Source of the DNA: Alphaproteobacteria bacterium
GTDB taxonomy: Bacteria > Pseudomonadota > Alphaproteobacteria > Micavibrionales > Micavibrionaceae
NCBI GenBank assembly: GCA_016125135.1
Contig: WGMJ01000017.1
Span: forward strand, 1 to 64,000
Reading direction: 5' to 3'
Length of the DNA: 64,000 nt
Every line of letters starts with the position of its first letter. The first letter of the stretch is position 1. A program made the translations under genes and the position numbers. Shown here in pieces: positions 51,696 to 60,000 of the stretch. The notes under the pieces were generated by a model, which had not been told where the DNA came from, did no database searches, and saw nothing but the letters and a program-made list of their open reading frames with translations.

Positions 51696-54068
51696 CTAAT
51701 TACGAAGCGGTTTCCCTTTTTCCAGCATATGCTCGATACGGGCCATGGTGCCTTCCTGGCGGGTCAGAATGGTGAATTCCGCGCGTTCCAGTGCCAGAAT
51801 ATCATCCTCACTCATCGGGTTGGTCCAGTCGCCTTTTTTACCGCCAGTCAGAACATTAGCAAGGGCTGCCGAAACAGGCACGTCGTACGGTGTTGCTTTA
51901 CCGGCTTTCGCAAGGTCGGCAACAGCCATATCAAGCGCCATTTTACCGCCAGCGCCGGGGAGGCGAATATCTTTCACTTTTTCCGGCGCTGTGTAGTTTG
52001 CCGCAAGCTCTATAACTTTTTTGCGTGCATCAAACAGCAAGCGGTCACGGTTCATTGTAATGCCATCCGTGTCGCGGAAGTAACCAATGTCTTTCGCGTC
52101 AGCTGCAGACTTCGCAACTTTTGCCGTGCCGATTGTTTCAAAGGCTTGGCGAATGGCCGTCATCGGTGAATAAGGCGGTGAAAACCACATTTTCTTCGTG
52201 TTTTTAATTTCTTTATCACGGTAGCGGAGGATCATCTCCTTACAACCACCCCAACCGGGGATCAAGCCAACACCAACCTCAACGAGGCCGCAGTAGGTTT
52301 CTGCGTGCGCTTGCACATGGTCAGCATGCAGTAATATTTCACAGCCGCCCCCCAGCGCCATGCCTGAAGGCGCAGCAACAACTGGGAAGGGTGCAAACTT
52401 CAATGCGGCATAGGCACGTTGCCCGCCTTCAACCAGCGCTTCAATTTGCGGCCACATGGCAATATTCATGGCAAACATGGCCAAGCCTAAATTTGCACCA
52501 GCCGAGAAAACGGACGCTTCGTTATAAACAACAAGGCCTTTCCAGTCTTTTTTGCCATCGCCAATCAGTTTAATTGCATGGTGGATCACTTCAAAAACTT
52601 GTTCATCAAGCGCGTTCATCTTGCCTGTAAATTCGAGGCAGAGTACACCTTGCCCGACGTCCCATAGCGCAGCACTTCCTGTTTTGAAGACCGGTTTGGC
52701 ATTCAGTTTAATGTCAGAGAGCAACAGTACGCCCTCGGGCCGTTCAATCGCGTGGTATTTCCCGTCAACGCCGAAGAAGTATTTTTTGCCGTCTTCAACT
52801 TTATAGAAGCTCTGGTTGCCGAGCTTCTGCATGAGCGGCGGAATATCCTTACCCATGGCTTTCCATTCAGCATTCACAAAGCCTGCCCCGAGTTGGTCAA
52901 TCATTTCAAACGGGCCGAACTTCCAGTTATAGCCTAAGCGCATTGCTTCATCAGCATCCTGCACATTATCTGCAATTTCAGGGATCAATGAGGCGGCGTA
53001 ATGCAGAACCTGCAACAAAACCTTCTTTGCGTATTGTCCACCAATATCGTCGGCCGTTAAAACAGCCCTCAATCCCTTTTTGCCGTTCTCGACAGAGGGC
53101 AATTTCGTATCAACAGGCTTGCCGTAAGACTCTTCACCAAAATTTCCTACAGAGAGTTTGAGAGCCTGTTTGATCTTGTCTTTTGGCTTTGCTGGGTCAA
53201 GGCGGTAAAATCCACCTTTGCCTTTTCTTCCGGTGTATCCCGCCTCAATCATGCCTTTGATAATCGGGAAGTCTTTATAAATTTTGCGGTAGTCATCTTT
53301 CTCTGGGAGTGTTGCCAGCATTGATTTCGCAAGGTGCGGTATAAGGTCAACGCCAATCAAATCTACCAGCGCGAAAATGCCGGTTTTCGGAATGCCTACA
53401 GGTTTGCCCATCACAGCATCGGCAATTTCAATCGGCACATTCATCGCAACGGCTTCATTCAAGCCCACTTGTAACCAGTAAACACCCAAGCGGTTCGCAA
53501 TAAAGCCCGGCGTGTCATGGCATACAACAACGCCTTTGCCGAGAGTAATGTCGCAGAAATCGCGGATGGCCTTAACATGATCCTTCTTCGTCTTGTCGCT
53601 GTAAACAAGTTCCAACAGGCGCATATAGCGTGGCGGGTTAAAGAAGTGTGTAATCAGAAAATCAGGGGCCAGCTTGTCACCGAACGGTTCCACAAGGTTG
53701 TGGAGCGGAATTGTTGAGGTGTTAGAAGAAACTATAGAACCTGCTTTGCGGTGCGCCTGAATTTTCTCGTAGGTTTTGTGCTTCACAGCCAAATCTTCCA
53801 GCACCACTTCTACAATCCAGTCGCAGTCTTTAAGGAGCGCTAGATCATCTTCCATGTTGCCGCAGGTAATCAGCTTGGCATTGCGCGGGTGCATAAGGGG
53901 CGCGGGATCGGTTTTGAGAAGCTTCTCGACAGCTTTTGCAGCAAGGTTTGTGCCGTCAGCTGGTTTAATATCCAGAAGCACAACAGGCACGCCGGCATTT
54001 GCAATCTGCGCGGCAATCCCGCTTCCCATCACGCCTGAACCAATAACAGCTACTTTTTGAATGCTCAT
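51696..54068 (-). CDS. fadN: 3-hydroxyacyl-CoA dehydrogenase / enoyl-CoA hydratase fusion (FadN type)
   Basis: 790 residues. The hydroxyacyl-CoA dehydrogenase part comes first (NAD loop GSGVMGSG at 10-17, then FFNPPRYMRLLELV), and the enoyl-CoA hydratase part comes last (about 470-700, with FSAGANLGL and ALGGGCEILL). This order is that of Bacillus FadN, not E. coli FadB. Together with the thiolase it performs the hydration, oxidation and cleavage steps of fatty-acid beta-oxidation. It is the last gene of the operon fadA / small gene / fadN, overlapping the small gene by 4 bp. Confidence 0.92.
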   Translation of the reverse strand: MSIQKVAVIGSGVMGSGIAAQIANAGVPVVLLDIKPADGTNLAAKAVEKLLKTDPAPLMHPRNAKLITCGNMEDDLALLKDCDWIVEVVLEDLAVKHKTYEKIQAHRKAGSIVSSNTSTIPLHNLVEPFGDKLAPDFLITHFFNPPRYMRLLELVYSDKTKKDHVKAIRDFCDITLGKGVVVCHDTPGFIANRLGVYWLQVGLNEAVAMNVPIEIADAVMGKPVGIPKTGIFALVDLIGVDLIPHLAKSMLATLPEKDDYRKIYKDFPIIKGMIEAGYTGRKGKGGFYRLDPAKPKDKIKQALKLSVGNFGEESYGKPVDTKLPSVENGKKGLRAVLTADDIGGQYAKKVLLQVLHYAASLIPEIADNVQDADEAMRLGYNWKFGPFEMIDQLGAGFVNAEWKAMGKDIPPLMQKLGNQSFYKVEDGKKYFFGVDGKYHAIERPEGVLLLSDIKLNAKPVFKTGSAALWDVGQGVLCLEFTGKMNALDEQVFEVIHHAIKLIGDGKKDWKGLVVYNEASVFSAGANLGLAMFAMNIAMWPQIEALVEGGQRAYAALKFAPFPVVAAPSGMALGGGCEILLHADHVQAHAETYCGLVEVGVGLIPGWGGCKEMILRYRDKEIKNTKKMWFSPPYSPMTAIRQAFETIGTAKVAKSAADAKDIGYFRDTDGITMNRDRLLFDARKKVIELAANYTAPEKVKDIRLPGAGGKMALDMAVADLAKAGKATPYDVPVSAALANVLTGGKKGDWTNPMSEDDILALERAEFTILTRQEGTMARIEHMLEKGKPLRN

Positions 54069-54328
54069 ACTTTAATTCCAGTCTTATAAAATTTTTCAAT
54101 CCAGAGTTTTTTTAGTGGCGGCAATGAAAATGTTGAAAGCAGGTAACCGCCTGTGGGCACACAAGCGCCTGCCAATGCATTTCCCAGTCCCACAACTTCC
54201 ATATAGGTGGCCGCAACAATATAGGTTACAAAAGCAATAAAGCCGCGGCGCACAAAAGATGTTTCCCATGCCTTGTCGGCCTCAACACGGGCATTACGCT
54301 CTTTAATTGCTTGTAAATCCGCTTCCAT
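54065..54328 (-). CDS. Small membrane protein inside the fad operon
   Basis: 87 residues with one or two hydrophobic segments (about 28-45 and 48-68) flanked by charged ends. Not recognised. Its ATG overlaps the fadA stop by one base (TAATG) and its stop overlaps the fadN start by 4 bp, so translation is tightly coupled to both enzymes. It could anchor the beta-oxidation complex to the membrane, but this is inference from position alone. Confidence 0.7.
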   Translation of the reverse strand: MEADLQAIKERNARVEADKAWETSFVRRGFIAFVTYIVAATYMEVVGLGNALAGACVPTGGYLLSTFSLPPLKKLWIEKFYKTGIKV

Positions 54329-55455
54329 TAAATTGCTTCAAGAATAATCGCTGTCCCTTGCCCGCCACCGATACACATTGTGGCGATACCACGCTTTTTC
54401 TTCTCGCGTTTCAGCAGTGTTGCAAGCTTACCTGTAATACGTGCGCCTGATGCGCCAAGCGGGTGACCAATTGCAATCGCGCCACCATCTAAATTCACTT
54501 TAGCCGCATCAACGCCCATTTCTTTCAAAACGGAAAGCGACTGCGCAGCAAAAGCTTCGTTCAGTTCGTAAATATCAATATCCTTGTGCGTTAGTTTTGC
54601 GCGTTCCAAGGCTTTAGCGGTTGCGGGCACGGGGCCAATCCCCATAATCTCTGCCGCACAACCTGCAACGCCCACTGACACGATGCGTGCAAGTTTGGGT
54701 AGCTTGTGTTTATCCGCGTATTCTTCGGAGCATACAAGCACGGCGGCGGCGCCGTCTGTTAAAGGTGATGCAGTCCCTGCTGTAACAGTGCCCTTTTCAT
54801 CAAAGGCGAGTTTCAAACCAGCAAGATCTTCGAGTGTTGTTGCGCCGCGGATACAGCCATCTTCGGTGACATCGCCAATCGCAACAATTTCATCTTTCAG
54901 TCTGCCATCTGCCTGTGCTTTCGCTGCTTTTTGCTGCGAGCCAAGCGCAAACTCTTCCTGCTCTTTACGGGAGATCGAATATTTCTTTGCTAAATTTTCT
55001 GCGGTTTCACCCATGCCCATATAGGCTTGCGGGTAGGTTGTTGCTAACGCAGGGTTTGGCATCGGGTTAAAGCCCCCCATCGGGATGCGCGTCATGCTCT
55101 CTACGCCTGCACAAATAAAGGCATCACCGGCACCCATTTGAATATAACCGGCGGCCATCTGGATTGTTGTCATGGATGAGCCACAAAAGCGGTTTACGGT
55201 TGCGCCAGCAATTGAAACAGGTAGGCCTGCTAAGTTCACAACAATACGGGCAATGTTGAAACCTTGTTCAGCCTCGGGGAAGGCACAGCCCATCAGCACA
55301 TCCTCGATATCGGCAGGATTCACCCCTGTTTCCGCCACCAAAGCCTTGATAACAATTGCTGCAATATCGTCGGGCCGGACCTTGGCGAGCGCTCCTTTAT
55401 TGGCAAAAGTGAAGGGGGAACGCTTGTAACCGCATATTACGACTGGGGTCTTCAT
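54328..55455 (-). CDS. fadA: Acetyl-CoA C-acyltransferase (thiolase)
   Basis: 375 residues, the size of FadA. The acyl-enzyme nucleophile C91 is in NRFCGSSM. The catalytic His lies in GGAIAIGHPLGASGAR and the second Cys in MCIGGGQG near the C-terminus. It cleaves 3-ketoacyl-CoA in beta-oxidation and leads the fadA / small gene / fadN operon. A GGGGGTCTCC-rich stretch (complement of 55458-55470) precedes the start. Confidence 0.94.
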   Translation of the reverse strand: MKTPVVICGYKRSPFTFANKGALAKVRPDDIAAIVIKALVAETGVNPADIEDVLMGCAFPEAEQGFNIARIVVNLAGLPVSIAGATVNRFCGSSMTTIQMAAGYIQMGAGDAFICAGVESMTRIPMGGFNPMPNPALATTYPQAYMGMGETAENLAKKYSISRKEQEEFALGSQQKAAKAQADGRLKDEIVAIGDVTEDGCIRGATTLEDLAGLKLAFDEKGTVTAGTASPLTDGAAAVLVCSEEYADKHKLPKLARIVSVGVAGCAAEIMGIGPVPATAKALERAKLTHKDIDIYELNEAFAAQSLSVLKEMGVDAAKVNLDGGAIAIGHPLGASGARITGKLATLLKREKKKRGIATMCIGGGQGTAIILEAI

Positions 55456-55602
55456 GGTGGGGGGTCTCCTAATAACTTGATTCTACTATTGATATAGGGC
55501 GGGGTCTATTCGCATTACAGCACCCACTACACCAAATAAGTTTTGACAAACCCTTAAAAAGAGGGCATCAAAACAGGCAGAAAATCTTTAAGGAGACATA
55601 AT

Positions 55603-55980
55603 ATGGCCCAAACGACAGCAGATGCCCGCGGCATGAAGCGGATTTGCACAGGTTGCGGAGCGCGCTTCTACGATATGAACAAGCGTCCGATCAACTGCCC
55701 GAATTGCGATACAGAGTTTACAGGTGAAGTGAAAGCACGTGGCCGTCGCGGTCGCGCAGCAGCGAATGACGATTACGGCAACGACGAAGAAGCCGAAACT
55801 GAAACAGAAGTCGAAACAGAAGAAGCCGAAGCCGAGAATGAAGATGTTGTGAGCATCGAAGATATCGAAGATGGTGACGACGAGGATATGGACGGCGATG
55901 ATATTGAAACGCTCGATGACATGGATGACGAGGATGACCTCGATGACGAGCTGGATGTCGAAACCGAAAAAGAAGAATAA
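55603..55980 (+). CDS. FYDLN-type acidic zinc-ribbon protein
   Basis: 125 residues. The N-terminal zinc ribbon (C..C near 16-19 and CPNC near 33-36) surrounds the signature RFYDMNKRPINCP; most homologues read FYDLN. After a basic linker the whole C-terminal half is Asp/Glu-rich. This family is nearly confined to alphaproteobacteria and its function is unknown. AAGGAG precedes the ATG. A TTGACA at 55543 may be its -35, but the -10 is poor. Confidence 0.9.
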   Translation: MAQTTADARGMKRICTGCGARFYDMNKRPINCPNCDTEFTGEVKARGRRGRAAANDDYGNDEEAETETEVETEEAEAENEDVVSIEDIEDGDDEDMDGDDIETLDDMDDEDDLDDELDVETEKEE

Positions 55981-55983
55981 AAG

Positions 55984-56011
55984 AAGAACCTCCCCGATCG
56001 GGGAGGTTCTT
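55984..56011 (+). promoter_or_regulatory. Perfect hairpin that contains the prmA ribosome-binding site
   Basis: AAGAACCTCCCC (55984-55995), a GATC loop and GGGGAGGTTCTT (56000-56011) give a 12-bp perfect stem. It begins 4 nt after the FYDLN-gene stop. No T run follows on the plus strand. GGGGAGG in the 3' arm lies 7 nt before the prmA ATG, so when folded the stem would hide the ribosome-binding site. It may also pause or end transcription of the upstream gene. Confidence 0.6.
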
Positions 56012-56013
56012 AT

Positions 56014-56916
56014 ATGGGCACTTCATTCATGAACCTTAAACAGATTATCGTGGCACTCCCACTTACTGCTTCACAAGACGTTATTGGCGGCTTGCAGTGT
56101 ATTGGCGAAGAATGCTGTACGAGTATTTCTGCCATGCGTGTGCCCATCGGCACTCCCAAACTCTGGCATGTGACATGGCATGCCCCCGTTGATATGCATA
56201 AGGAAATATGGGCCGAGATCAATTATTTCCTCGATCAGCATAAAATCGAAGGTGAACCCGTTATTCAGGATGTACCAGACATCAATTGGCTTCAGCATGC
56301 CTATCAGCAGTTACCGGCACTCTCTATTGGGCCATTTTATGTTTATGGCGCACATATTGAAACCCCGCCCCCTGCAAACGCGATCCCTATTCAAATGGAT
56401 GCAGTCACCGCTTTTGGTTCCGGTTACCACGGCACAACAAAAGGCTGCTTGCTTGCGCTCGCAACACTGAAGGGAGAAAATAAATCATTCCACAAAATCT
56501 GGGATGTTGGCACGGGCACGGGTATATTAGCGATTGCAGCCCATCATTTATTCAACGTGCCTGTGTGGGCAAGTGATAATGACCCCGAGGCGGTGCGTGT
56601 TGTTGAAGAGCACATACAAAAAAATAATTTGAGCACAAAAGAAATTATCCCGCTGGTCGCTGAAGGCACGCAGCATGATGTGTGGGAACAAAATAAAAAA
56701 TTTGATCTGGTGATTGCAAATATTCTGGCGGGTCCGCTTGTGCAGCTTGCCCCTGATTTTGCGGACGGTGTTGAAAAGGGTGGGTTTCTGATTCTCTCCG
56801 GTCTTCTCAAAGAACAGTTCGATGATATCGAAAATGCCTACACACAAGCAGGTTTTAAGTTGTATAGGCAATTTCCAGAATACGATTGGCTCGCACTCAT
56901 CTATAAAAGAGTCTAG
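56014..56916 (+). CDS. prmA: Ribosomal protein L11 methyltransferase
   Basis: 300 residues. Methylates lysines and the N-terminus of L11. An N-terminal substrate-recognition domain is linked to the methyltransferase core by AFGSGYHGTTKGCLLAL (family motif FGTG.H.TT). Motif I is IWDVGTGTGILAIAA and the active-site block is VIANILAGPLVQLAP. The ATG at 56014 is chosen for its spacing from GGGGAGG; the ATG at 56029 is an alternative without a ribosome-binding site. Confidence 0.9.
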   Translation: MGTSFMNLKQIIVALPLTASQDVIGGLQCIGEECCTSISAMRVPIGTPKLWHVTWHAPVDMHKEIWAEINYFLDQHKIEGEPVIQDVPDINWLQHAYQQLPALSIGPFYVYGAHIETPPPANAIPIQMDAVTAFGSGYHGTTKGCLLALATLKGENKSFHKIWDVGTGTGILAIAAHHLFNVPVWASDNDPEAVRVVEEHIQKNNLSTKEIIPLVAEGTQHDVWEQNKKFDLVIANILAGPLVQLAPDFADGVEKGGFLILSGLLKEQFDDIENAYTQAGFKLYRQFPEYDWLALIYKRV

Positions 56917-57007
56917 AATCGGAAGCGAAACTTGAGTCATTCCCAAGGATTGCGTTACAGCAATTTTTCCCTGTTGATAGTTTCGATATTTTGCTGTTGT
57001 CTGACTA

Positions 57008-57013
57008 TATAAT
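57008..57013 (+). promoter_or_regulatory. -10 element upstream of the giant nuclease gene
   Basis: A perfect TATAAT about 49 nt before the ATG at 57062; the -35 region is weak (GATATT at 17 nt). The leader contains ACAGGG and TAAGGG. Confidence 0.4.
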
Positions 57014-57061
57014 CCGTCAAAAACAAAAATAATTGAGTAAACAGGGTAAGGGCTTTCAATA

Positions 57062-60000
57062 ATGTCGCTACAAGGGGACTTGTCAGACATATTGTCCATG
57101 TTGGGCCTTAGCGCGCGGGAGCGTGATTGGCTTGCTTCCTCCGGATTCGTCCTCCAAACATCCATTTCAACCGATCTTGCTTCAGGTCTCGTGCACGGCT
57201 TACAGGCACGTGTCACAGAAGAAAATCCACAAAGCTACAAAGTCGAGATTCGCCATCTTTATCATCCCGATAACCAGACAAATCAACTGACGGATGTTTT
57301 GACGTTTCGCCTGAAATCCGAGAATGGCGGCCAGACATTTAAGGTTGCGGATGGGGATGTCGGTATCTGGCGCAAGGCAACAAAAAAGCCAACCGAGAAA
57401 GATGGTATCAAGCTTGTTGGCGCGTTCCACGATATCTGGCACGAGCTTCGCCGCAATCGCTGGACAAACCCTGTGCCGCTGCTCGAGAAGAACGGACTAC
57501 CTTCACAAAAAGCGCTTCCCGGCCTTTATGGGACGGGTGAAATCAAGATACACGACGCCAAAGTGCAGGATAAACCAGAAGATGTTTTCTTCGAGGCGGA
57601 GTTTCTCCCCGCTATACTTGGTATCGGTGCTGATGTTTATGCGGGTCGTCAGAAATTCCAGCATACGCTTTCGGCCCGCGGTGAACGCGGTGCATTCTAT
57701 GCCCTGAAGCTGAATGGTGAGATTGGTCGCACACCGGCAAACGTGAAGCTAAGCTGTACACTCACGCGTCGTGATGGTCAGCAAGAGACAACCGAAGAGA
57801 TTTATTCGCTTGAAACTGTTGGTGTGGGTGACAACGACAAACAGGCGCGCCTGAAATCACTCACCTTCCACGGTGAAAAGCGCGAGCACCGTAACCGCAA
57901 AGTTGCAGGCCGTTTCCTTGATGCAATCCGCGAACACCACACGCTTATTCGCCGGGGCGAGAACGCTGCTGATATTGATGATCTGTTCCGCATGGCGGAG
58001 GATGGCGAGGTAAAGCTACCAACCGATATCATGCTCAGATCCGACCTTTATCCGCACCTGCAGGAAAAGCTCGAGATCGGCCCGAAAGGTCGCGCCTTCC
58101 TGACAATCGAGGGCGGCAACCCGCACGATGAAATATATCTTTCAAACCACGATCACCAGATCGGGGCTAACCGCTATATTTTCGAATTTCACGACAAGCC
58201 TGCCAAAACAAAGCCCGCACGTGTACGCGCTGTCGGGGTTGATGCCGGCGTCCAGTTTCAGGACAAGGCTGACCTTGCGGCGGTCAATGTTGACGCTTAT
58301 TACAAGCGCCGTTTCGACCCCGATCATAAGCCGCATTTACCGCTTATGGCAGAGGTTATCACGCACGGCCACATGGACCATGTGGGCTTCTACGCCTATC
58401 TCGTAAAAGCGGGTTACGACTTACCGCTTCTTATCATGACCCCCATGACGCGCGAGCTTCTGCGGCGGAAAATGATGCAGCTCAAAATCGAGCCAAAAGT
58501 CGTGTGGAAGCAGCTGGATAATTGCCATGTGATTGATCTGTTCTTCAAATCGCAAGACGACGGGGACTTTGACCTGTCAACCAATACATATAATTATAAT
58601 GGTACTGAATTTACTCAAAGCTGGGAGCCAATAAAAGACAAGGCTGGCAAAACACATTATTACCCCGTCCTTGATTTCGGCGGGGACATGAAGTTGCATC
58701 TTGCAGCCGCACCGCACTCGCTTCCTGGGTTTATGGTGCACTTCGATACACCTGCCGATAGCTGGACACATACGGGTGATTGGAAGCCGGACGATACCCT
58801 GCGAAATATGCTGCCCGGTATGCCACCACTTGATCCATGGCTTGAGAAACATCAACCAACGCTTCTAACGACAGATTCAACCGGTTCGCTAAAAGAAGAC
58901 GATGTTCCAACTGAAGCGCAGATTAAAGAGGGTTTCCTCGGGATCTACAAGAAACATCCGAAGCAACGATTTCTGTTCGCTTTGCTTGGCTCAAACCTTG
59001 CCCGTTTAATGACAATCATCGAAGCGACGACAGAGGCCGGTAAAGATGCATTGTTGATGGACGGTAAGGCGGTGAATGATCTTATAAAAGATCTTGATGC
59101 CACCTATATGCTGATAACGGGTGATGAAAAGAATTTCAGGCAGCATATATTCGATGAATACGGGCTGCAGATTTATTTACAGACACAAAGCAATTATAAA
59201 AAAATTCTCGAGGGCGAGCCGGTGAAGGTTCGTTACCAGAAAACCGATGAGGAAGAAGAAATCGCAGGCCTGCAACCGGAACCCAAGCAACGCCGTCGTA
59301 AAACAAAAGCCAGCCGGGATTTTCTCGAAGATGATTCCATCGATGAGGGCGACTTTGATGATGAAGAGAAGGGCGTTGTACTTTCCTACAGCATGGCCGT
59401 GACGGGCACGCAAGACGAGCCCTATTCCAGTCTTAACCAGGCCGCCCGTGATCTGAATCGCCGCTACCGTTTGACAAAGGGCGATGTGCTTGTGAATGCG
59501 CAAGGGGTTATTCCCACGGGTGAAAATAAAGAACGCCGTAAAAGTGTTATTGCCGCCATGGCGGAAATCACAGGAGCAACACTTTACTTCCCCGAGGCCA
59601 TCGAAAAAGAAAGCAACATTATTGTTGCCGGTTCGGGGCATACAACCAAACCAGGCCAGCGTGACCTTATCAAGAAGTTGGGCCTGCCTGTTGTTATTCC
59701 TGTACATGGCGGGCCTGACCAACTCAAGGCGCATGTGGCAACAGCGCAAGAAGTTGGCGCCAAGGCATATCGCGCCACAAATAGCTCGAAATTCGAACTT
59801 GTAGATGGCGATGTGCGTGAGGTGCAAAGTATCCCTAACCAGATGCTTTATATTACCACTGCTGCGCATGATACATTCGGCAAAATGTTCCTTGCGCCTG
59901 TTTTCAGTACGCAGGCAACGCCTATGAAGGGGCCATTGCTTTCAAAAGCGGGTGCACTTGTTGAAATCTTTGAACGTGCCGTTACACGCGGCCGCAAGAT

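Noticed and set aside
56548-57216. 222-residue ORF on the minus strand across the prmA/giant-gene junction
   Set aside because: It is antisense to two well-supported genes, lacks a ribosome-binding site and has a cysteine-rich, low-quality composition typical of shadow frames.
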